A stretch of DNA of 64,000 bases from an uncultured SAR86 cluster bacterium (GTDB taxonomy: Bacteria; Pseudomonadota; Gammaproteobacteria; Magnimaribacterales; D2472): NCBI GenBank assembly GCA_902557645.1, contig CACEAP010000001.1, positions 1 through 64,000 on the forward strand. Direction: 5' to 3'. The notes under the pieces were generated by a model, which was given only the letters and a program-made list of their open reading frames with translations, had not been told where the DNA came from and did not search any database. Positions 18,067 to 27,964 of the stretch are shown here, one piece after another; positions within the stretch are counted from its first letter, which is position 1; every line of letters starts with the position of its first letter. Both the position numbers and the translations under genes were made by a program.

Positions 18067-18972
18067 CTACTGCTTGAGGTGTGTTAGTAAGTCTTCTTTA
18101 AATTGATCTAATATTTCTTCTTCTATCAGATGCCTCATATTAGGAATGATTTTTAATTTACTTTGAGGAATTAATTTTTTCATTTTATAGGCATTTTTTA
18201 CATTAATAATAGGATCTTGTTCTCCATGAATAATAAGAGTAGGAGCTTTTATAGCTTTAACCCTCTTGATTCTATTTTTTGATGCCAATATTGCAAGAAG
18301 TTGCCTTGCATATCCATAACCATCAGCTTTATCTTTTGCTCGATTATAATTAGCTATAACTTCTTCACGGAATTCATCAGTTTCTAAATCTCTGCCTTCC
18401 ATACCAATTAAGGAAACCCATTTAATTTCTCTTTGATAAACATCCTCAAGTGTCGGATTAGTCATTTTAGATCTTTGCAGCATAACATCCTGAACCTCTC
18501 TTGTAGGGCCATTGAATGGCCCAGGTACTGATGCAGTTGATGCAACAAGAGTGAATGATTTAACCCTATCAGCAAACATTGAACAAATAATTTGTGCAAT
18601 CATGCCACCCATTGAGGTACCAAAAATATGCGCTTTTTTAATATCTAGAGTATTCAAAACTGCAATAGCATCTTTAGACATATCTTTTAAAGTATATTCT
18701 GAGCTCATTGGCAACCTTAAATAGTACTTTAGATAATCTAAGGTAAAAGAGGGCTTAGCTGAAAATCTTGATGAAAGACCGGCATCTCTATTATCAAAGG
18801 TAATAGGACGATAATTATTTTCAATTAAAAAATTAATTAAATGATCTGGCCAATGAACAAGTTGAGCTCCAAGTCCATGAACAAGAAGTATTGGTTCAGC
18901 ATCATCTGGCCCATAATCACGATAAGCTATTTTTACATTATTTTCTTCAGCAAAACCTTCTTTAAAACTCAT
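18067..18972 (-). CDS. Alpha/beta-fold hydrolase
   Basis: Cytoplasmic 301-residue hydrolase: LVHGLGAQLVHW (oxyanion loop, about 30), the nucleophile elbow GTSMGGMIAQ (about 118), Asp in IIHGEQDPI (about 250) and His in MRHLIEEE (about 280). A complete triad makes activity likely, but the substrate is unknown; esterases and haloperoxidase-like hydrolases share this layout. The 3' end is 6 bp from the DUF962 gene (convergent). Confidence 0.88.
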   Translation of the reverse strand: MSFKEGFAEENNVKIAYRDYGPDDAEPILLVHGLGAQLVHWPDHLINFLIENNYRPITFDNRDAGLSSRFSAKPSFTLDYLKYYLRLPMSSEYTLKDMSKDAIAVLNTLDIKKAHIFGTSMGGMIAQIICSMFADRVKSFTLVASTASVPGPFNGPTREVQDVMLQRSKMTNPTLEDVYQREIKWVSLIGMEGRDLETDEFREEVIANYNRAKDKADGYGYARQLLAILASKNRIKRVKAIKAPTLIIHGEQDPIINVKNAYKMKKLIPQSKLKIIPNMRHLIEEEILDQFKEDLLTHLKQ

Positions 18973-19055
18973 AGCTCATAGTCTTACATATTTTCGACAT
19001 GCAACGTAGTTGTTTTTGATATACATTATGTATAGAAATAACTACCAAACATAAT

Positions 19056-20408
19056 ATGAATACTAATATAGTCAGTAATCAAACTAGGGCAGCTTATGGC
19101 ATTGGTGATTATGCAATCTGTCTTTATTGGAGCGGAGTTGGTTTATACCTTCTTTATTTTTATACAGATGTTGTTGGTATTTCACCTTTATTAGCTGGTT
19201 GGATTTATGCCTTAGGTATTGCTTGGGATGCAATTACAGATCCATTTATGGGTTATATAGCTGAACGAACTCGAACCAAAATGGGAAGCTATAGACCATA
19301 TATTTTCTATGGATCAATACCACTAGCTTTATCTTTTATTCTATTACTTTGGGTTCCACCATTTGAAGGATCATTTTTATTTATTTTTCTGTTAGTTGTA
19401 AATCTAGTTCATAGAACATGCTTCACTATCGTTAGCGTCCCATATTCATCTCTTACTGCTCGTATCACTGATGATAGTGATGAAAGAACTAAATTAACTA
19501 CTGCTCGTATGTTAGCTGCTTCTTTTGGCACTTTAACAGTTTCTGCTTTTGGCTTTCCTATTGTACTTTGGTTTGGAGGCGGAGAAGAGGCTCTTGGGTT
19601 TGTATATCTTGGTTTAATAGCAGGCTTAATAGCTGTGTTAATTCTAAGTATCACTGTTTATTTTGTAAAAGAAAGAAATTTTGAATTTGATAAATCACAA
19701 TTACCAAGTTTTAAAAAAGTATCTCAATCTGTAGCTAATAATTATCCTTTTTGGATTGTTTTTGGTTCGATACTAATTCTAGGATCAACAACACTAATGT
19801 TTAACAATAATTTAATCTATTTTGCTAAATATTATTTAGACCTTCATGAGTACCAAGGTCTAATCCTTGGTGTTAGTAGTGGTGTTTCATTTGCAGTTAT
19901 ACCTTTGTGGGCTTTTGCTGCCTTAAAAATAGGTAAGAAAAATGCTTGGATGATTTCAATGATATTCTTACTTATTGGATTTTTAACATTTTATTTTTAT
20001 CCTATTAGGAATTTAAATGAATTACTTTTAATACTAGGCTTGATTGGTATTGGTAATGGCGCAACAGGAATACTTTTCTGGTCTATGCTTCCAGATACGA
20101 TTGAATATGGTGAATGGAAGTCTGGCATTAGAACAGAATCTTCATTATATGGTTTTATGACTTTTGCTCAAAAAGGGGCTATAGCATTTGCTGCTGTTAT
20201 CTTAGGTATGGCTTTAACATCAATTGGCTTTGAGCCTAATCAAATTCAAACTCAAGAAACTTTAGATGGTTTAAAATCTTTGATGACTTGGATTCCCTTA
20301 GCAGGTGTATGCATTAGTTTTGCTTTGGTCTATTTCTATCCTATTGATAAAGCTTTTCATAAAAAACTTATTCAAGAGATTAAAAATAGGAAACTATCTA
20401 ATGCCTAA
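19056..20408 (+). CDS. GPH-family (MFS) sugar:cation symporter
   Basis: 450 residues with about 12 hydrophobic segments. Signatures of the glycoside-pentoside-hexuronide family are GWIYALGIAWDAITDPFMGYIAERT (quoted in part; the Asp pair is typical), VPYSSLTARITDDSDERT after TM4, and DTIEYGEWKSGIRTES late in the protein. It probably imports a glycoside across the inner membrane. Its stop overlaps the start of the next gene by 8 nt, so transporter and oxidoreductase are co-transcribed, and a GH3 beta-glucosidase and TonB receptor follow. Confidence 0.9.
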   Translation: MNTNIVSNQTRAAYGIGDYAICLYWSGVGLYLLYFYTDVVGISPLLAGWIYALGIAWDAITDPFMGYIAERTRTKMGSYRPYIFYGSIPLALSFILLLWVPPFEGSFLFIFLLVVNLVHRTCFTIVSVPYSSLTARITDDSDERTKLTTARMLAASFGTLTVSAFGFPIVLWFGGGEEALGFVYLGLIAGLIAVLILSITVYFVKERNFEFDKSQLPSFKKVSQSVANNYPFWIVFGSILILGSTTLMFNNNLIYFAKYYLDLHEYQGLILGVSSGVSFAVIPLWAFAALKIGKKNAWMISMIFLLIGFLTFYFYPIRNLNELLLILGLIGIGNGATGILFWSMLPDTIEYGEWKSGIRTESSLYGFMTFAQKGAIAFAAVILGMALTSIGFEPNQIQTQETLDGLKSLMTWIPLAGVCISFALVYFYPIDKAFHKKLIQEIKNRKLSNA

Positions 20409-22404
20409 TATTAATTGGGGCATTATTGGACCAGGTAACATTGCCAATGCATTTGCACATTCAATTAAATACTGTAAAAAATCAAACCTGATTAGTGTCT
20501 TTGGTAGAAATGAAGAAAAGGTTAATAATTTCGCAGATAAATTTAATATAAAACCTTATGCAAAATTCGAAGACTTTATTAGCTCTAAAGAAATAGATGC
20601 AGTTTATATAGCCACTCCTCATAATTCACATTACTTTTTTTCTTTAGAGGCCATCAAAAATAAAAAACATATTTTGTGTGAAAAGCCTTTAACCATGAAT
20701 CATTTAGAAAGCATGGTTTTATTGAATTTAGCTAAAGAGGCTAAATTATTCCTGATGGAAGCATATATGTATCGCACTCATCCTCAAACTTTTAATATTT
20801 TAGATAACTTAAAGCTGTTAAAGAAAACGGGTAAAAAAATTACAATTACAAGCTCATTTGGATTTGCGGCAGAGCTACCAAAAGAGCATCGCCTAAGAAA
20901 TCCATTATTAGGTGGCGGAGCTATCTTAGATGTTGGTTGTTACCCTTTATCTATGAGTAAGTTAATAGCAGGAGCTATAAAAGATATACCTTATGCTGAT
21001 CCGATAAGCATCAATGCTAGAGGACAAATAGATGAAACTGGTGTTGATCTTCAATCTCATGCAGAGCTAATTTTTTCAGATGATATAGAAGCACAAATCA
21101 GCTGTGCAATTAATGAAAATTTTATCAATGATTTAAGAATATCGGCTGGAGCTATTGAAATGGTTGTTTCCCAACCTTGGCATTGTGGACAATTTCAAGA
21201 AGGAGAATCATCTATTAAGATATTTAATTCTAGTAATTTAATAGAGGAGATTGCTTACAAGGATAATGTTGGTTTGTTTACTCGTGAAATAGATCATGCA
21301 TCTCAATGTATTCAAGAAAATAAATTTGAATCTGAATTAATATCTCATGGAGATACTCAAAGCAATATGCTATGGCTTGATCAATGGAGAAATAAATTAG
21401 GTATAGATTGCCCTTTAAATGCTATCGATAATTCGCCTATTCCAGAATCGAAATTTTTTAGTTTTCAAAAAACACAACTTGAAAATAGAACATTGCCTGG
21501 ATTAGATAAAGTAGCATCAAGACTAGCACTAGGTTGTGACAATCAAACTTCGAGTCTTCATGCTTATACTATGTTCGATCATTTTTATGGCGCTGGCGGT
21601 AGAATTTTTGATACAGCATATATTTATAATAATGGTAACGGAGATAAATATCTTGGGGACTGGATTAATTCAAGGGGAGTTGAAGAGAATGTTATTGTCT
21701 TGGGTAAAGGGGCACATACACCACAGTGCGAGCCTCAATATATTAGACCACAGATAATAGAGTCGCTCGAGAGATTAAATATTAAGCAATTAGATATTTT
21801 TTGTTTACATAGAGATAACACAGAAATACCAGTTGCAGAATTTATAGATGCCTTAGATGAAATAGCAAATGAAGGTTTAATTAACTTAATTGGAGCATCT
21901 AATTGGGGGTTAGATCGTTTTGCAGAGGCTCGGAATTATTCACATACTCATGACAAGGTATCTTTTTCAGTTTTAAGTAATAATTTTAGCTTAGCTGAGA
22001 TGGTAGACCCTGTGTGGCCTGGGTGTGTAGGCATGAATGATATTTTTATGGATTATATTAATGAAAATGGCATCATGTTATTTCCTTGGTCAAGTCAGGC
22101 TAGAGGATTTTTTATTAAGAAAAAAGAAATAACTTCTAATGAGCATTTTTCTAATCCATCTTTAGAAGAAGAGATAAGAGTTTGGCATAATGAAAAAAAC
22201 CTAAAAAGACGCTCTAAATGTTTTGAATTAGCTATTAAGAAGAATGTTGAACCAATTCAAATTGCTCTTGCTTATGTAGTGCAGAAATCTTCATTAATAT
22301 TTCCTCTAGTTGGCCCTAGAACTATTTTTGAAACTAATAGCTCTATTAAGGCAAGCCAGATTCAACTTACTAATGAAGAAATGAGCGAATTAACTATAGG
22401 TTAA
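20401..22404 (+). CDS. Fusion of Gfo/Idh/MocA oxidoreductase and aldo/keto reductase
   Basis: I start at the ATG at 20401 (MPNINWGIIGPGNIANAFAH), giving 667 residues. Residues 1-330 are a Gfo/Idh/MocA dehydrogenase: Rossmann GIIGPGNIA, HILCEKPLTMN (the EKP motif) and GGGAILDVGCYPLSM. Residues about 360-667 are an aldo/keto reductase with the full tetrad: Asp and Tyr in FDTAYIY, Lys in LGKGAHT, His in FCLHRDN. No frame break separates the halves. Both use NAD(P)(H), so the enzyme may interconvert sugars by oxidation then reduction. It overlaps the symporter gene by 8 nt and its 3' end overlaps the convergent GH3 gene by 11 bp. Confidence 0.88.
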   Translation: MPNINWGIIGPGNIANAFAHSIKYCKKSNLISVFGRNEEKVNNFADKFNIKPYAKFEDFISSKEIDAVYIATPHNSHYFFSLEAIKNKKHILCEKPLTMNHLESMVLLNLAKEAKLFLMEAYMYRTHPQTFNILDNLKLLKKTGKKITITSSFGFAAELPKEHRLRNPLLGGGAILDVGCYPLSMSKLIAGAIKDIPYADPISINARGQIDETGVDLQSHAELIFSDDIEAQISCAINENFINDLRISAGAIEMVVSQPWHCGQFQEGESSIKIFNSSNLIEEIAYKDNVGLFTREIDHASQCIQENKFESELISHGDTQSNMLWLDQWRNKLGIDCPLNAIDNSPIPESKFFSFQKTQLENRTLPGLDKVASRLALGCDNQTSSLHAYTMFDHFYGAGGRIFDTAYIYNNGNGDKYLGDWINSRGVEENVIVLGKGAHTPQCEPQYIRPQIIESLERLNIKQLDIFCLHRDNTEIPVAEFIDALDEIANEGLINLIGASNWGLDRFAEARNYSHTHDKVSFSVLSNNFSLAEMVDPVWPGCVGMNDIFMDYINENGIMLFPWSSQARGFFIKKKEITSNEHFSNPSLEEEIRVWHNEKNLKRRSKCFELAIKKNVEPIQIALAYVVQKSSLIFPLVGPRTIFETNSSIKASQIQLTNEEMSELTIG

Positions 22405-24820
22405 TAGTTGTTTGTAAATGAATGTCTTCTGCAGAAGAGCCAATACTTATTTCATAAACTCCTGGCCTAACTTGCCAATCTTTTGTATCTACATTCCAAG
22501 TTGCAAAATTTCTTGAGCTTAGACTAATTTCAATTTGGTTTTTTTGCCCTACCTCAAGTTCATTTTTTTGAAAACCTTGAAGAGTCTTTAAAGGCTCTGA
22601 TAAATCTTCTTCTACATAACTTACATAACATTGCATAGTCTCAGATCCTATGACTTCTCCAATATTTTGAATAAAAAATGTACACATGACTGCATTATCT
22701 TCATTTACATTCACATTAAGATCAGAGTATTTAAATTGAGTATACGAAAGGCCATGGCCAAAAGTGAAGAGGGGCTTAATATTTTTTCTTTCATACCATT
22801 TATAGCCAACTAATCGCCTTTCATCATAATTCATTTGTAAATCATCACCTGGATAACATTTAAAGGCCGGAGTATCCTCTAACTCTTTAGGAAATGATGT
22901 AGGCAATTTGCCAGAAGGATTGGTTGCACCTGTAAGAATATCAGTTAATGCATTGCCAAATTCTTGACCAGCAAACCATGTCTGAAGAATGGTTGAAGCT
23001 TTATCAACCCAGGGCATTCTTATTGGTGATCCGGTATTTAAGACAATAATAGTGTTTGAATTAACTTTTAAAATTTCTTCAATGAGATGATTTTGGTTCA
23101 TAGGTAGATTGAAGTCACTTCTATCATTTCCTTCAGTTTCCCAATCAGAGTTAGTGCCAACAATTAATATAACTTGATCAGCATCATTTGCTGCATTAAT
23201 AGCTTCTGCAAAGAGATTTACCTCATCTGGAGCTTGGCAGCCAATATAAATTGCAGGGAAATTACCTTCAAATTTATACTGTATTTCAATTTTATAAGCC
23301 TCATCTTTTTTAAGATTTATTTTGCCTTTTCTAGACTCAGAACTAAAAGAGAAAAAGGCTTCTCCAGGAGAAGTCTCTGTCCAATTATCAATAATCTCCT
23401 CTCCATTTATTAAAAGTCGAGCTTTACCAATTCCAAAAATTTCAAATTCATGATCGCCTGTAATATTGGGTATGTAATCACATGAAAATCTTACTGAAAT
23501 ATCTGGTCTTTCTAGCTTAGCAATAACATCTTTAGCAAAACCTTCAAATACCCAAAATTTATTACCTACAAGATATTCACTTACTAATAGATTTTCATCA
23601 AATGTTGAGCCTTCGAAATACTCAACTAAAAATCCTTGTTTATTAACCATAAGACTTTCTTCAATTTTTGGTAAATATTTATGTGTATGACAGCCTTTTG
23701 CATAGGTGATATTAGTTTGCTCGCTGAGTCTATTTTTTATAGCTTCTAATGGTTGAGATTGATAATAAGGTTTTAGGCTTGCGCTTCCACCTCCTATAAT
23801 TTGTGCTTCTTTTGCATTTGGGCCTATTACAGCAAGATTTTTTATTGTTGGATCTAATGGAAGAAGACTATCATTTTTTAACAAAACCATACCATCAGCA
23901 GCAGCTTTTCTTAATAATTGTCTTTGCTCTTTATTATCATCGCTTTCTTCTGCTTTAATGCCAGGTTTTTCAAACCTTTTAGAAAATGAAGCAACAGTTA
24001 AGATTCTTCTAACTTTATCATTGATAAGCTCTTCATCTACTTTTCTGGAACGCACCGCATTACATAATTGCTCGCCCCAAACATTCCCAGGCCCAGGCAT
24101 TTCTAGATCTAAACCACCATTGGCATTTTCTTCTGTTTCTAGTGCTGCACCCCAATCACTTACTACATAACCATCAAAACCCCATTCATTTTTTAAAATA
24201 TCAATTAAAAGCTCTTTATGTGAACTGCAATAGATATTATTTAATTTGTTGTAACCACTCATGACAACTTTTGCATTTCCTTCTTTAATGCCCATCTCAA
24301 AGGGAACAAGATAAATCTCTCTTAAAGTTTTTTCATCAATATTTGAACTTACTAAATGTCTTTCAAATTCAGTATCATTACCAATAAAATGCTTTAAACA
24401 GGCTGCTACATCTTGAGATTGAACACCTTGAACATACTCAGTAGCAATTTTTCCACTTAAAAATGGATCTTCTGAAAAACTTTCAAAATGCCTGCCACCC
24501 AAAGGGTGTCTGTGAATATTAATTGTAGGACCCAAAAGCACATCAACATCTTTAATTTTAGCTTCTTCACCTAATGCAACTCCTAACCTACGAATTAGAT
24601 TCATATCCCAAGTCGATCCAATTGAAATAGCACACGGAAAGCAAGCAGAAGACTTTCCGGAGGTTGAATCACCTCTAACGCCATTAGGACCATCTGACAT
24701 TTTTATACTAGGAATTCCTAATCTATCTATTTTATTTGTATACCATGAATTAAATCCGCTTAACAAAGTGACTTTTTCTTCTAAAGTTAAATCTTGAATT
24801 AATTTTTCTATATTTGGCAT
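22394..24820 (-). CDS. Glycoside hydrolase family 3 beta-glucosidase with PA14-like insert
   Basis: 808 residues without a signal peptide, so cytoplasmic. The N-terminal GH3 barrel includes IKMSDGPNGVRG, GRHFESFSEDPFL and the nucleophile Asp in VVSDWGAAL. The second domain (ADGMVLLKND) is interrupted by a PA14-like segment (about 390-530, GFLVEYFEGSTF...). The C-terminus (about 715-808) is a fibronectin III-like fold (FTFGHGLSYTQFKYSDL). Yeast and bacterial GH3 beta-glucosidases share this order. It would hydrolyse a disaccharide or glycoside brought in by the neighbouring symporter; linkage specificity cannot be read. Confidence 0.92.
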   Translation of the reverse strand: MPNIEKLIQDLTLEEKVTLLSGFNSWYTNKIDRLGIPSIKMSDGPNGVRGDSTSGKSSACFPCAISIGSTWDMNLIRRLGVALGEEAKIKDVDVLLGPTINIHRHPLGGRHFESFSEDPFLSGKIATEYVQGVQSQDVAACLKHFIGNDTEFERHLVSSNIDEKTLREIYLVPFEMGIKEGNAKVVMSGYNKLNNIYCSSHKELLIDILKNEWGFDGYVVSDWGAALETEENANGGLDLEMPGPGNVWGEQLCNAVRSRKVDEELINDKVRRILTVASFSKRFEKPGIKAEESDDNKEQRQLLRKAAADGMVLLKNDSLLPLDPTIKNLAVIGPNAKEAQIIGGGSASLKPYYQSQPLEAIKNRLSEQTNITYAKGCHTHKYLPKIEESLMVNKQGFLVEYFEGSTFDENLLVSEYLVGNKFWVFEGFAKDVIAKLERPDISVRFSCDYIPNITGDHEFEIFGIGKARLLINGEEIIDNWTETSPGEAFFSFSSESRKGKINLKKDEAYKIEIQYKFEGNFPAIYIGCQAPDEVNLFAEAINAANDADQVILIVGTNSDWETEGNDRSDFNLPMNQNHLIEEILKVNSNTIIVLNTGSPIRMPWVDKASTILQTWFAGQEFGNALTDILTGATNPSGKLPTSFPKELEDTPAFKCYPGDDLQMNYDERRLVGYKWYERKNIKPLFTFGHGLSYTQFKYSDLNVNVNEDNAVMCTFFIQNIGEVIGSETMQCYVSYVEEDLSEPLKTLQGFQKNELEVGQKNQIEISLSSRNFATWNVDTKDWQVRPGVYEISIGSSAEDIHLQTTINL

Positions 24821-24990
24821 AGATTAATATTAAATCTTTTTGCGCTAAAAATCCTAGAAATATAAAGGTTTCAAAATTTGCATTATTGGCTGATTAGCGA
24901 TAGATTCATATATATAAATTATTAATAAATAGTATTTATAATATTTGTTTTAATAATATTAGACAAAATTCATTATCGAAGGGGGATATT

Positions 24991-27900
24991 ATGAATTCAT
25001 TCTTATATAGAAACTTATTAAGTTTTTCTTTTCTAGCAATTGGTGTTCTAAGCTTTTCTTCTGTTATAGCAGAAGAGAGTGAGTCAGCGGTTCTTGAAGA
25101 AATTGTAGTTACATCTCAGAGAACTGAGGAAAGTCTTCAAGATGTTCCTATAGCTGTTACAGCTTTAAGCGCTGCAATGTTAGATGATCAGCAAATTGAG
25201 GGTGGTTCAGATCTTCAGCTAGTCACACCTAGTTTAAGTTTTCGAACCTCAGATTCAGCTGGCGGATCTTTTAATATTAGAGGTATAACTAATTTAGCTG
25301 TTTCAGCAACTGCTGAGAGTGGAGTTGAGACTCATATTAATGATCTTCCCGTAGGCTCTTATTCACTTCAAGAAGGAGATTTCTTTGATTTAGAGCGTAT
25401 TGAAGTATTAAGAGGACCTCAAGGAACTCTATATGGTAAAAATTCAGTAGGTGGAGCTATCAATATAATCACTGCAAGACCAGTAATGGGTGAAATGTTA
25501 GGCAGAGTTAAGCTTGAAAATGGAAGTTTTAATTTAAGAAAAATGCAAACTATGTTTAATTTACCTCTTGGAGACAAAATGGCTGTTAGAGTTGCAACTT
25601 CTAGCACTACTAGAGATGGCGATATTAAAAATATTTATTCTAAATCTACAGTTAGTCATATTAACAATAGAGACCATGAATCATGGAGAGTATCTTTTGC
25701 ATGGGATGTAAATGACAAAACCGATATTACCCTAATTCATGATGCTTTTGATGAAGACTCAATGCGACATATGGTTAATAATAGCTATTGTCAAAGAGAC
25801 CCTTCATTAGTATTTGGCTGTACCCCAGGCGGAGATCAAATTTTTGAATTAACCCACCCGATGGCTACATATGTTGAAAACTTAGCTGTGTTAACTGGAA
25901 TTTTAGACTTTACACCTTTTACTGATATGTCAGGAGCTCCCCAAGGCTTTTGGGAAGCTAATGTTAGAGGTCTTCCAAGACATATTCGTGATTTAGATGT
26001 ATCTCAATTCATTGTTAACCATGAGCTAAACGATAACTGGGATGCTACTTTTTCTGCTATGAGAAAAGATATGATGTATGACAGAACCAATACCTATGTT
26101 TCTGAGGAGATGGATGCATTACGTTTTAAAGATAGTGTATTTTTCCCAGGTGGATATATTCCAATGAGTGGATATGGACCTAATTGTAATATTGATGATG
26201 GAACATTTGGTGTATATGGAGGCTGTATTACAGATACCTTAAATTATCCTGATGGTTTTGAAAGACAGCAAAATCCTAAGACAGAAAGAGAAGTATTTGA
26301 GGCAAGAATTCGATCAAACTATGATGGCGATATGAATTACCTTTTAGGGGCTATTCATACTTCTTCAAGCAATCTTAGTGTTTATGATATTGCTGCTAAT
26401 GGTTTAGATGCTTTAGCTTTAGTTCCACCACCAGTTTTAACTGGCGGATTACCTCAAGGTGCTGTGCAATTATATGCGCCTTTATTTAGGTCAAGCAGTA
26501 TCTCAGCTACTAGAAGTACAGCAATATTTGGAGAAGTTTATTATCAGGCCTCTGATAGAACAACTTATACTTTAGGTTTAAGGCATACCCAAGACTATAA
26601 AGAACAATATGGTCGTTCTCCATTTCTAAGTGTTATAGGTTTTGGATCAATAGGCGGAGGCTTTACCGCTTTACCAACTATTCCAAACAACACTATTCCT
26701 GAATTTGGTGATTCTTGGTATGGAGCAGGTGCTGTAGGAGATCCAGAAGTTAGTTTTGAAAATACTACAGGTAGATTTGTTGTAGACCACATACTTGATG
26801 AGAATACATTGGTTTATGCTAGTGTATCTCAAGGTTTTAAAGGAGGAGGTTTTAACGGACCTCTTGATCCAGAGCTATATCCAGATTCTCCTCAAGTTTT
26901 CCCATCAACTGATTTATTAGCTTTTGAAGTTGGTATCAAAAAAGAAATACCAGCAAAAGGAATGCGACTCAATGCTTCTGCATATATGTATGATGCAACT
27001 GATTATCAGGTTACAAAAATTAAAAATAAAACCAGAGTTAATGAAGGTATTGATGTAACCATGAGTGGAGTAGAAGCAGAATTTTTATGGATTCCGCCAA
27101 TGGCTCCTGAGTGGAAAATAAATGCTAGTATGAGTTATGAAACATCAGAAGTTGCTGATGGTACTATGATTTTAAACCCAGTGAATGCTGATTTATGTCT
27201 AACATCAGGATGTGGTGATTGGCATATGATGAAAGATGCAGCTGATTCAGAAGTCTTTGTCGTAAGAAAAGATGTTGCAGCTGCAATATGGCAAACATGG
27301 TTGGCTGGCGGATGGGCACCTTTTGGTCTTCAGAGTGGAGTTCTTATTCCTGCTGAATTCCATGGAGATAGAGTTTCAGGACAACCAACTCCTGTAAGTT
27401 TCCTTCAAACAGGCGTTGCTCCTGGTCACTTACCTTCTTTAGCTGTTAGGCAGTATTATGAAATCATGGCATCAATTGTCTGTGCTCAACTAGGTTGTAG
27501 TGTGAGTGACATAATTATGGATGGCAGAATGTCTGATATAGGTGGTAATCAACTTACTCATCCTGAACTTATGGCTAATGTAGGAGTGCAATATACTCTA
27601 AATACATCTGACTATAATGTTGATTTCAGATTGGATGCATATACACAAGGAGAAAGGTATACATCATTATTTAATTTAGCATTTGATAAAGTTGAGTCTT
27701 GGACTGAGCTTAATGCTCTTATTTCTATAACTCCAGTTGAAGAAGATTCAAATTGGCGTATAGATATCTATGGTCAAAACATTACTGATGAAATTAATGT
27801 TATGCATATAGGTGAAGCAACAGCTCCTTTAGGTTTTGCAAAACAAATATTTGCTAGACCTCAAGCTACTTATGGCATAAGACTTTCTTATGACTTTTAG
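24991..27900 (+). CDS. TonB-dependent outer-membrane receptor, probably for a carbohydrate
   Basis: 969 residues: signal peptide (about 1-27, ending SSVIAEE), a TonB-box-like LEEIVVTSQRTEESLQDVP, a plug domain with IEVLRGPQGTLYGKNSVGGA (about 140), then a long beta-barrel ending in SYDF with a C-terminal Phe. Its size, the lack of a Fur box and its position divergent from a GH3 gene point to sugar rather than siderophore uptake. A strong AAGGGGG Shine-Dalgarno precedes the ATG. The 170-bp divergent spacer holds a TATAAT at 24937-24942 as a possible -10. Substrate inferred from context only. Confidence 0.9.
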   Translation: MNSFLYRNLLSFSFLAIGVLSFSSVIAEESESAVLEEIVVTSQRTEESLQDVPIAVTALSAAMLDDQQIEGGSDLQLVTPSLSFRTSDSAGGSFNIRGITNLAVSATAESGVETHINDLPVGSYSLQEGDFFDLERIEVLRGPQGTLYGKNSVGGAINIITARPVMGEMLGRVKLENGSFNLRKMQTMFNLPLGDKMAVRVATSSTTRDGDIKNIYSKSTVSHINNRDHESWRVSFAWDVNDKTDITLIHDAFDEDSMRHMVNNSYCQRDPSLVFGCTPGGDQIFELTHPMATYVENLAVLTGILDFTPFTDMSGAPQGFWEANVRGLPRHIRDLDVSQFIVNHELNDNWDATFSAMRKDMMYDRTNTYVSEEMDALRFKDSVFFPGGYIPMSGYGPNCNIDDGTFGVYGGCITDTLNYPDGFERQQNPKTEREVFEARIRSNYDGDMNYLLGAIHTSSSNLSVYDIAANGLDALALVPPPVLTGGLPQGAVQLYAPLFRSSSISATRSTAIFGEVYYQASDRTTYTLGLRHTQDYKEQYGRSPFLSVIGFGSIGGGFTALPTIPNNTIPEFGDSWYGAGAVGDPEVSFENTTGRFVVDHILDENTLVYASVSQGFKGGGFNGPLDPELYPDSPQVFPSTDLLAFEVGIKKEIPAKGMRLNASAYMYDATDYQVTKIKNKTRVNEGIDVTMSGVEAEFLWIPPMAPEWKINASMSYETSEVADGTMILNPVNADLCLTSGCGDWHMMKDAADSEVFVVRKDVAAAIWQTWLAGGWAPFGLQSGVLIPAEFHGDRVSGQPTPVSFLQTGVAPGHLPSLAVRQYYEIMASIVCAQLGCSVSDIIMDGRMSDIGGNQLTHPELMANVGVQYTLNTSDYNVDFRLDAYTQGERYTSLFNLAFDKVESWTELNALISITPVEEDSNWRIDIYGQNITDEINVMHIGEATAPLGFAKQIFARPQATYGIRLSYDF

Positions 27901-27915
27901 TATTAAGTAAAATCT

Positions 27916-27944
27916 AAAAACCCCGCAATTGCGGGGTTTTTTTT
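27916..27944 (+). terminator. Intrinsic terminator of the TonB receptor gene
   Basis: Perfect G/C-rich hairpin CCCCGCAATTGCGGGG (27921-27936) followed by eight T and preceded by an A-run, so it could also work from the other strand. It is the best-formed terminator in the window. Confidence 0.92.
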
Positions 27945-27964
27945 ATTTAGAGTAGAATAAAAAA

